Position numbers and translations under genes: made by a program
Shown here: positions 1-5,044 of the stretch, in pieces
Layout: the number at the start of each line of letters is the position of its first letter
How positions within the stretch are numbered: position 1 is the first letter of the stretch
The notes under the pieces: generated by a model
Told to the model about the DNA's origin: nothing
The model's input: only the letters and a program-made list of their open reading frames with translations
The model's database searches: none
Assembly (NCBI GenBank): GCA_937880795.1
Contig: CALGRQ010000150.1
Coordinates: 1-5,044, forward strand
DNA from: an uncultured Dyadobacter sp.
GTDB taxonomy: Bacteria > Bacteroidota > Bacteroidia > Cytophagales > Spirosomataceae
Direction: 5' to 3'
DNA: 5,044 nucleotides

Positions 1-1553
1 TATAACTTTGCTTATCCGCAGTGGGTGCAATGGTAAAGTCGCAGCCATTGGGCTGAGGAGAGCAACTTCCTGTGGTCAACATTGGACAGAAATAATTATC
101 CAACCATGGTAGTCTTTGACTAATGTATTGGTGTAAATAGGCTAAACCCGCAGATCTGTTGGGGGTATTATACTGATCTGACGAAACCCTGTTTTCTCGT
201 TCGTATATCAGATTATTATTGAGAAGATTATAATTCGCTGTAAAGTTATTTTTTAAACCATTTTCGGAGAGCAGATTTTGGCGAAGGGAAAACCACCGAC
301 TGGCCAACTTATTATTGAAGTCACCGGGATTAAGCCGAATCAACCTTTTAAACAATTCGTTGGTTTTTATTTCCTGATGTCGATTGCTCCTCGAACCGTC
401 CGGATAGTAGCCCCAGGTCGCATCAAGATCCCACGGAATGAAAAAGTAGGGCTCACCCTGGTCGTATCTTGCCAGAAAGTAATTCTTTTCGAGATTGTCT
501 TCTGCCTGCATGATATTCATGAAGATATAGTAGTCAATGACGTTTTCCATCCGCATTCGATTCCAGATTAAACGCTTAAACTGATCATCGTTCGACTGGA
601 TAACATCGTTCAGAAAGTCATAGTGATTTTGCCAGGTGCTGTAATCGGGGTAATCCAATTCCCAACTTTGCCATTCTTCACTACCTGGTTCGGCCTTGGG
701 AACACCGATTCCGGCAAATGAGGCGGATAAAGACCAATCGTCGGCCTTATACAATTCACCTTTTGTTACGCCTCCCTCTTCTTTCTTCAATTGCAACTGT
801 TTGCGATCCATATCTTCGGTGAAAGCGTACACTCCTATATAGGAGTGAGATCGGAAGAGCACACGTCTGAACTCCTATATAGGACTTGTTTAAAAATACT
901 TCCACGTATTTTGTTCGGATCGAGGATATTGCCTCTGGTTCCTGAGCGGCATAATGTAACCGATGCATATCGATCCATAGCTTGTGAGACACTACATTGT
1001 TTGCCCGAATTTCTTCATTCCACATGGCCAGTAATAACCACCTTTTATCGCTCCGTAAACCCAGGAGAGCCGCATCTTTATTTTTGCCGCCACCATCCTT
1101 TAACTGAACTCGGTACGATTTCTTGGGAAAAAAGGACGAACTGTTTCCTCGAGTACGAATAGCCATGGCTGAATTGTAGATACCTTGTGCGTCACTGGCC
1201 AGCGACATTGTCCCCGGTATTTCGGTATCGCCGTTCATAGCACCTGCATTAGGGACGGTCAGATCTAAAAGTGGAAGGTTTGTAAAGTAAAGGTCATACT
1301 GGTTTCCGTTAAAGTTCGCAGCATATTTTACGCCATAGGATAATTCGTTAACCCCGGCGGGTAAGGTGAAAATGGAGCCTTGAACGGAAAAGCGGATGGG
1401 GGATCCAAGATTTTGCAGAGCACTTTGTGGCTCATTACAAACAATCATTTTTCGTGCATCGTCTATTACGAATTTTGCAGGATCGATTACCGTTTGAGCC
1501 AGTGCTTGAAGCGCGAAAAGCAGCGAGATGAGCAGACAGGAAGTTTTCTTCAT
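1..1553 (-). CDS. Secreted CotH kinase family protein, 3' end outside window, frame broken by adapter artefact
   Basis: Seen: the best start is the ATG at 1553-1551; a TTG two codons upstream is possible but less likely. Residues 1-19 form a signal peptide (MKK start, hydrophobic core, cleavage after ALA19 before Gln20), so the protein is exported. Residues 135-148 carry RGNSSSFFPKKSYR, the conserved CotH motif. Around residues 161-196 come LLGLRSDKRWLLLAMWNEE and a conserved helix. At residue 228 the frame is destroyed by a 40-bp insertion (845-884). Skipping it restores YIGVYAFTEDMDRKQL, then GELYKADDW, D339 in QAEDN and W361-D362-L363-D364 in PWDLDATWG, and the frame stays open to the left edge (at least 504 codons). 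Known: CotH proteins are atypical protein kinases, first studied on Bacillus spore coats. D339 and D362 are 23 residues apart, the spacing I recall for the two key aspartates of Bacillus CotH. Inferred: an extracytoplasmic kinase-like protein of unknown substrate. The C-terminal part beyond CDFTIAPTADKQSY is not visible. No Shine-Dalgarno sequence precedes the start. Confidence 0.88.
831..884. repeat. 14-bp direct repeat flanking the adapter, with an 18-bp palindrome at the left junction
   Basis: ACTCCTATATAGGA occurs at 831-844 and again at 871-884. The left copy extends to a perfect 18-bp palindrome at 830-847 (CACTCCTATATAGGAGTG). Only one copy belongs to the gene: reading from either flank through a single copy gives the uninterrupted peptide NKSYIGVYAF. 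The extra bases are GTG (845-847, the fold-back arm), 23 unique adapter bases (848-870) and the second 14-bp copy, 40 bp in all. This is the expected footprint of an assembler joining adapter-bearing reads through a palindromic overlap. Confidence 0.9.
848..875 (+). other. Illumina TruSeq adapter sequence embedded in the CotH gene (assembly artefact)
   Basis: The plus strand begins AGATCGGAAGAGC at 848 and continues with ACACGTCTGAACTCC to 875. This matches the start of the TruSeq read-1 3' adapter over 28 bases. The next adapter bases should be AGTCAC, but the sequence switches to TATATAGGA, which is host sequence. The last five adapter bases (ACTCC, 871-875) are identical to host sequence at 831-835, so the join point is ambiguous by five bases. 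In translation it gives the peptide GVQTCALPIS on the minus strand and RSEEHTSEL on the plus strand, both notorious adapter-derived strings in protein databases. Confidence 0.97.
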
Positions 1554-1803
1554 AATCAAGCTATTAAAGGAGTTAGATGATTACTTTAAATGCGTCCTGT
1601 AAACCTAAGTTTATTTATTTTTTGACTGTATACCGCTGAGTAAGTGATAGTTATAGAAATATATTGATAGGATAATCGAGAGGTATAAAAATAATTTGAG
1701 AATGAGCTCTCACTGAATGCAAAGGCAGGTTGCTCTCAAAAAAAGTAGATGACAATTGCACTATTTATAGGTAAAATAGTTATTGAACGGTAATGATATA
1801 GGG
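1554..1803. other. AT-rich intergenic region with weak inverted repeats
   Basis: About 250 bases lie between the end of the acetyltransferase remnant and the start of the CotH gene, both read leftward. No reading frame of note is present. Two inverted repeats are visible. TTTGAGA at 1695-1701 pairs with TCTCAAA at 1734-1740, and on the minus strand this is followed by a T-rich run (1684-1694). ACTATTT at 1760-1766 pairs with AAATAGT at 1774-1780 around a 7-base loop. Either could slow or end transcription from the acetyltransferase gene, but both stems are short and AT-rich or widely spaced. A promoter for the CotH gene should lie here. I see TAGGTTTA-like and TATATTTC elements resembling the Bacteroidota -7 box TAnnTTTG, but none has a correctly spaced TTG upstream. 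Confidence 0.5.
1695..1740 (-). terminator. Possible weak terminator downstream of the acetyltransferase remnant
   Basis: On the minus strand TTTGAGA and TCTCAAA form a 7-bp stem enclosing a 32-base loop, and the stem is followed by a T-rich stretch containing ATTTTTAT. It lies 64 bases past the acetyltransferase stop codon, in the right place for its transcription end. The loop is long and the stem weak, so this is only a candidate. Confidence 0.2.
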
Positions 1804-2272
1804 TTATGACTCAAAGTATAAAGTCATTAACCGTGCTATCTTTTCATTGCCGTTTGGTGATGTCATTTTCACTTGTTGTTTCTGATCAAAAACAAATCCC
1901 AGGGATTCGTAGCATTTGATGGCATTTAAATTATCCTCAAATACATATAAATGAATATAATTAAGGTCATTTTCCACGGTTTTCTGCACCACCTACCAAT
2001 AAACGTCCCAAACGGGGAGATGCAGCATCGCCCAAGATTAATTCACCGCAGGCAATTGGTTTTTCATTCTCGTTGCAAAGCATATAGAATTGTTTATTCC
2101 GATTTGCCTGTTGATACTTTTTAATTTCTTCAAATTGTAAAGGAAAGGACCAATCGCTACCAGCAAACTGGAATAATAATTCCGGGTCTGATATCCAGTT
2201 TTGCAAGAATATGAAGTCCGACTCCTGATACAATCTCAAAAACATAGTTGAGTTCATTTTTGATTTAACCAT
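1804..2272 (-). pseudogene. GNAT family N-acetyltransferase, split into two frames with its central acetyl-CoA loop missing
   Basis: Seen: from ATG 2272-2270 a 101-residue frame runs through LRLYQESDFIFLQNWISDPE and PIACGELILGDAASPRLGR to LLVGGAENRGK, then stops at 1969-1967. The sequence resumes in another frame at about 1968 as DLNYIHLYVFEDNLNAIKCY, then ESLGFVF, and ends at the TAA at 1806-1804. Known: GNAT enzymes transfer acetyl from acetyl-CoA to an amine. Motif A, Q/R-x-x-G-x-G/A, binds the CoA pyrophosphate and is followed by a helix of about 15 residues. The N-terminal half ends at the R-G-K of that motif and the C-terminal half begins at the strand after the helix. About 15-17 residues are therefore absent, and the missing DNA must be 2 modulo 3 in length. 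Inferred: as written it cannot bind acetyl-CoA normally. It is either a decayed gene or an assembly deletion. Substrate unknown. Alternative ATGs lie at 2257 and 2245. Confidence 0.8.
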
Positions 2273-2346
2273 TTCTAGGTTTAATATTAGCCCAAATTAT
2301 GAAAAATACGGGCATAACCGTGCGCCAGGTAAATTCCAACTGATCC
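2273..2346. promoter_or_regulatory. Divergent intergenic region between the acetyltransferase remnant and the M61 peptidase
   Basis: These 74 bases separate two divergently read genes, so both promoters probably lie here or just inside the acetyltransferase coding sequence. A TAGGTTTA element at 2276-2283 resembles the Bacteroidota -7 box TAnnTTTG on the plus strand. TTG triplets lie 13 and 25 bases upstream, neither in the usual 19-21 range, so no promoter is called. A 14-codon frame starts at ATG 2299 and ends with TGA at 2341-2343, three bases before the peptidase start. There is no Shine-Dalgarno sequence before ATG 2347, as is usual in this phylum. Confidence 0.35.
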
Positions 2347-4164
2347 ATGAAACGATTGCTACTAATAGGTACATGCAGCTTATATACGCTTGATTTGTTT
2401 GCTCAAAAACTAAATTATACGGTTTCTTTCCCCAATGCTATTCACCATGAGGCGCACATTTCCTTGGAGGTTGCCGATTTTTCGCAGCAGGAATTGATAG
2501 CACGTATGAGTAGGTCCTCACCGGGGAGATACGCCACGCACGAATATGGAAAAAATGTATATGATGTTAAAGCGTTTAATAAAGCGGGCAAGTTGCTGAA
2601 TTTGAATCGGCTGGATGGAGATGTTTATCAGGCTGTTGGATTATCGGGTTACGTGCGGTTTGAATATACTTTGTTCGCGAATCATCCGGATGGAACTTAC
2701 GCTGGAATTGATGTAACGAGTATTATGCTCAACGCACCCGCTACTTTTATGTGGGTGAAAGAACTGGAAAAAGCCCCCATTCAGGTTCAATTTAACTTAC
2801 CGCAAGGGAAAAACTGGAAAATTGCCACCCAGCTCAAACGGGAATCTAAGGACCACAGTTACTCGGCTCCTCACTTACAATATCTCATGGATTCGCCGGT
2901 TAAAATTGGCGACCTGAAAGTGAAGGAATGGACAATTGCCAATAAGGATCAGAAAAAATATAATATTTCGTTCGCTCTGGAGGCAGATGGGAGCGATTCG
3001 CTCGTAACCAGTTTTGCACAAAAAATTGAGCGTATCACTCAAGAATCGCAACAGGTTTTCGGAGAGCTCCCGGCATTTGATTATGGCCAGTATGTATTTA
3101 TTGCCAGCATCAACCCGTATGTGAAAGGTGATGGAATGGAACATCGCAATAGCACGGTTATAGCCAATCCCACAGCGTTTACAGGGTCGGATAATTTCTT
3201 AAATGTTTTTGCGCATGAGTTTTTTCATGCCTGGAATGTAGAGCGTATCAGACCCCAAAGTCTAGAACCATTCAACTATGAAAAGAGCAATATGAGTAGT
3301 GAGCTTTGGTTTGCAGAAGGTTTTACACAATATTATGGTAGTTTAATATTGAAACGAGCTGGCTATAATACATTTGCGCACTTTTGTCGGACCGTATCGG
3401 CACTCATAAACACCAAGGAAAATTCAGCCGGAGCGAAGAGAATATCTCCCGTACAGGCAAGCCAGCAAGCCGTTTTTGTGGATGCAGGTGTTTCTGTTGA
3501 TAAGGCCAATTATATAAACCGCTATTCATCCTACTATACCTATGGAGCGGCAGTCGCCTTGGCGCTCGACCTGGAATTACGCGCTCGACGGTCGTCCTTG
3601 GATGCCTATATGACCGCAGTTTGGGAAAAGTTCGGGAAATCGGAAAAGCCGTATGTCATTGCTGACCTGTTGAACGTTTTGGCAGAGTTAACTGGCGACC
3701 GAACATTTGCCACGGACTTTTTTAAGAATTATATATACGGTTTTGAGTCATTTAGTTACAAGAATTTGTTGCAAAATGCAGGACTTACCTTGCAAAAGGA
3801 ATTTCCTGGCAAAGCTTGGATAGGCGATTATCCTTATGAGGTTGGTGAATCGCTAAAACTTAGGTCAAGCACTCGATTCGATACGCCTTTATATCAAGGA
3901 GGTGTGGATATCGACGATAGTATTGTCAGTATTGAAGGAAGATCGGTGAAGTCTGCCGACGATCTTGATAAAATTCTGAACGACTATAAACCGGGAGATC
4001 AGCTTACAATCAACTATATCCATCGGGGAGAAAGTAAACTGGGTGTGCTCATTCTTGCCGAAAATCCGGCTTGGACTGTAATACCTAATGAAGACCTGGG
4101 CATTCCGGTTACCGAGGCGATGAAACAGTTTCGTGCATCTTGGGTCGACAGTAAATTGAAATAG
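2347..4164 (+). CDS. Exported M61-family (glycyl) aminopeptidase with C-terminal PDZ domain
   Basis: Seen: 605 residues, complete, a typical length for the family. Residues 1-19 are a signal peptide (MKRLLLIGTC..., cleavage at LFA19-Q20); T9-C10 is a poor lipobox, so a soluble periplasmic protein is more likely than a lipoprotein. An Asp at position 16 in the signal peptide is unusual. Residues 20 to about 200 form the beta-rich M61 N-terminal domain, including SPGRYATHEYGKNVYDV. The catalytic domain holds GMEHRNST (263-270), the zinc site H290-E-F-F-H294 within HEFFHAWNVERIRP, and the third zinc ligand E324 in WFAEGFTQYYG. Residues of about 510-575 form a PDZ domain (TPLYQGGVDIDDSIVSIEGR). 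Known: M61 enzymes, such as the Sphingomonas glycyl aminopeptidase, release N-terminal glycine or alanine from peptides. Inferred: periplasmic peptide turnover. It stands alone, with a divergent gene upstream and a convergent gene 13 bases downstream. All catalytic residues are present. Confidence 0.93.
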   Translation: MKRLLLIGTCSLYTLDLFAQKLNYTVSFPNAIHHEAHISLEVADFSQQELIARMSRSSPGRYATHEYGKNVYDVKAFNKAGKLLNLNRLDGDVYQAVGLSGYVRFEYTLFANHPDGTYAGIDVTSIMLNAPATFMWVKELEKAPIQVQFNLPQGKNWKIATQLKRESKDHSYSAPHLQYLMDSPVKIGDLKVKEWTIANKDQKKYNISFALEADGSDSLVTSFAQKIERITQESQQVFGELPAFDYGQYVFIASINPYVKGDGMEHRNSTVIANPTAFTGSDNFLNVFAHEFFHAWNVERIRPQSLEPFNYEKSNMSSELWFAEGFTQYYGSLILKRAGYNTFAHFCRTVSALINTKENSAGAKRISPVQASQQAVFVDAGVSVDKANYINRYSSYYTYGAAVALALDLELRARRSSLDAYMTAVWEKFGKSEKPYVIADLLNVLAELTGDRTFATDFFKNYIYGFESFSYKNLLQNAGLTLQKEFPGKAWIGDYPYEVGESLKLRSSTRFDTPLYQGGVDIDDSIVSIEGRSVKSADDLDKILNDYKPGDQLTINYIHRGESKLGVLILAENPAWTVIPNEDLGIPVTEAMKQFRASWVDSKLK

Positions 4165-4177
4165 GTCATACAACAGA

Positions 4178-4948
4178 CTACGGTTGCTTCTCGGATAAAT
4201 ATTTCCAATAGCGTTTCGGAACGTGTTGTATATGTAATTTCATATTCTTACGCGCAGGAATGTTGGTGTTTCGGAAATAATCTTTCCACAAGAGTGAATA
4301 CAATTCTTCTTTGGGATCCCGAAGTTCGGCCGGTAGGGTGTTTACCGCAGGACTCATTTGTTCTGTGAACTCAATGCCGATTTCAGAAACCTGATCCAGA
4401 TCGTAGTACAATCCGTACTTACGTTTCAAATCAAAAATGATCCACTTTTGATTAGCATAACGTTTTTCAAAATGACGGGAGATGAGTGGCAAAACGTTGT
4501 AGTCAGGCTCAATATGTGCATAGAAAATGCCGTCTCCGGTTTCTTGAAAACGGATAAATGCCTCCATGCGATGTTTTTCGCGATGCACCTTTCGTTCCAT
4601 TTGCGAAACTGCTAAAACGGACGGGTTTCCATAATTTTCGGACGCGCCATTAGGATGGTCAATGATATATCGGGCGAAGTCGATCAGGGCCTGAAATGTT
4701 TGTGGTTGCTCCGATAACACACCTGCATATATGGCGTGCATCCATTGGGCATTTAGTTTTTGTTTCAGGCCGTTCCACACGCGATTAGCCTTGGCGGAGT
4801 TGGTCATAACCATATAGCCCGACTGGAAAGCATCTGGATGATAATGTACCGAAGATACCAATTTTATAGGCCCCGATTTTCTTGAATAACAGTCAAAAAT
4901 GGCGGTTAGTAAACCTTCCAATGAACCGTCGAAAACATATATCTCCAT
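4178..4948 (-). CDS. TIGR03915 family putative DNA metabolism/repair protein (DUF4130 domain)
   Basis: Seen: 256 residues from the ATG at 4948-4946; a TTG one codon earlier is less likely because the ATG forms a TGATG overlap with the upstream stop codon. The N-terminus MEIYVFDGSLEGLLTAIFD is the family signature. The DUF4130 part fills the second half: VHREKHRMEAFIRF, IFYAHIEPDYNVLPLISRHF, WIIFDLKRKYGLYYD, and the closing LLWKDYFRNTNIPARKN with HVPKRYWKYLSEK. No signal peptide or membrane segment is present, so it is cytoplasmic. Known: members occur next to a radical-SAM protein (TIGR03916) and are also found fused to uracil-DNA-glycosylase-like domains, which is why a DNA repair or modification role is proposed. 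The biochemical activity has not been established as far as I know. Inferred: it is co-translated with the upstream gene ending at 4948. The gene ends 13 bases from the peptidase stop, leaving no room for a separate terminator. Confidence in the family is high and in the function low. Confidence 0.9.
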   Translation of the reverse strand: MEIYVFDGSLEGLLTAIFDCYSRKSGPIKLVSSVHYHPDAFQSGYMVMTNSAKANRVWNGLKQKLNAQWMHAIYAGVLSEQPQTFQALIDFARYIIDHPNGASENYGNPSVLAVSQMERKVHREKHRMEAFIRFQETGDGIFYAHIEPDYNVLPLISRHFEKRYANQKWIIFDLKRKYGLYYDLDQVSEIGIEFTEQMSPAVNTLPAELRDPKEELYSLLWKDYFRNTNIPARKNMKLHIQHVPKRYWKYLSEKQP

Positions 4949-4950
4949 CA
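4946..4950 (-). promoter_or_regulatory. TGATG stop-start overlap (translational coupling)
   Basis: On the minus strand TGA (4950-4948) and ATG (4948-4946) share the base at 4948. There is no Shine-Dalgarno sequence ahead of this ATG, so the downstream gene probably relies on ribosomes finishing the upstream one. This fixes the start of the DUF4130 gene and implies coordinated production of the two proteins. Confidence 0.6.
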
Positions 4951-5044
4951 AAATAAGGATAATTGGTTGGCGGGTACTTTTAAAAATTTGCTTTGGCTAG
5001 CCGCTAAAATCTCTCCTTTTATTCGGCCCGATTCCCGATCTCCC
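4948..5044 (-). CDS. C-terminal end of an upstream gene, probably the radical-SAM partner (TIGR03916), ending in a clamp-binding motif
   Basis: Seen: reading leftward from 5043, 31 codons stay open and end with the TGA at 4950-4948. The tail reads RIKGEILAASQSKFLKV followed by PANQLSLF and the stop. The stop shares one base with the next gene's ATG (TGATG), the classic arrangement for translational coupling. The other two frames stop early. Known: QLSLF fits the canonical bacterial beta sliding-clamp binding pentapeptide QL[S/D]LF, usually found at the extreme C-terminus or in flexible tails of replication and repair proteins. Inferred: given the TIGR03915 gene directly downstream, the expected identity is the TIGR03916 radical-SAM DNA repair protein. 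No catalytic part (CxxxCxxC cluster motif) lies inside the window, so the identity rests on context. The basic, low-complexity tail before QLSLF is consistent with a flexible tether. Confidence 0.65.
   Translation of the reverse strand, partial: GDRESGRIKGEILAASQSKFLKVPANQLSLF

Noticed and set aside
278..571. Plus-strand frame of 97 codons
   Set aside because: It lies antisense to the restored CotH frame, which carries the PWDLDATWG motif in this region; no family resemblance of its own.
831..884. Direct repeat plus palindrome as a mobile element target site, regulatory operator or recombination site
   Set aside because: The sequence between the repeats is adapter, and one repeat copy fits the coding frame exactly; artefact explains all of it.
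791..1162. Plus-strand frame of 123 codons containing RSEEHTSEL
   Set aside because: It runs through the adapter and is antisense to CotH coding sequence, so it is a contamination product.
2273..2346. Bacteroidota promoter with TAnnTTTG and TTG boxes for the peptidase
   Set aside because: The best -7-like element (2276-2283) has no TTG at the proper 19-21 base distance; the minus-strand elements fail likewise.
2875..3144. Minus-strand frame inside the peptidase gene, and similar frames at 3889-4173 and 4014-4208
   Set aside because: They are shadows of the M61 coding frame, which has clear domain structure throughout.
4358..4615. Plus-strand frame of 85 codons
   Set aside because: It is antisense to the conserved DUF4130 coding region and has no features of its own.
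5020..5044. Possible second adapter remnant (TTCCCGATCT resembles the adapter end TTCCGATCT)
   Set aside because: There is an extra C and the preceding bases do not match CGCTC; the region reads as an open frame leading to QLSLF.
1..5044. CRISPR array, tRNA, rRNA or insertion sequence
   Set aside because: No regularly spaced repeats, cloverleaf-like sequence, ribosomal signature or transposase motif was seen on either strand.

Overview
The window looks like a Bacteroidota (Bacteroidetes) chromosome fragment, probably assembled from Illumina short reads. Four things suggest the phylum. The starts have no Shine-Dalgarno sequence. There is a secreted CotH-type protein and an exported M61 peptidase carrying a PDZ domain. 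There is also a DUF4130/TIGR03915-type DNA-metabolism gene directly downstream of another reading frame. Genus cannot be told from this sequence.

Layout: (1) 1-1553, minus strand: a secreted CotH-kinase-like protein that runs off the left edge. Its frame is broken by a 40-bp insertion that contains 28 bases of the Illumina TruSeq adapter. Removing 845-884 gives one uninterrupted frame of at least 504 codons, so this is an assembly artefact and not a biological frameshift. (2) 1554-1803: AT-rich intergenic DNA with only weak inverted repeats. (3) 1804-2272, minus strand: a GNAT N-acetyltransferase in two frames. The central acetyl-CoA-binding stretch is missing, either through a real deletion or through a second assembly error. 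(4) 2273-2346: a short divergent intergenic region. (5) 2347-4164, plus strand: a complete exported M61-family aminopeptidase with signal peptide, HEFFH zinc site and C-terminal PDZ domain. (6) 4178-4948, minus strand, tail to tail with the peptidase: a complete TIGR03915/DUF4130 protein. (7) 4948-5044, minus strand: the last 31 codons of an upstream gene. It overlaps the DUF4130 start by one base (TGATG) and ends in QLSLF, a textbook beta sliding-clamp binding motif.

How the genes relate: the only clear functional unit is the pair at the right end. TIGR03915 proteins are known to accompany a radical-SAM protein (TIGR03916) and, in fusions, uracil-DNA-glycosylase-like domains. The clamp motif on the upstream protein gives independent support for a replication or repair role. 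The CotH-like protein, the GNAT and the peptidase look like unrelated single genes. The strongest observation is the embedded adapter. The most interesting biology is the clamp-tethered, translationally coupled partner of the DUF4130 protein.
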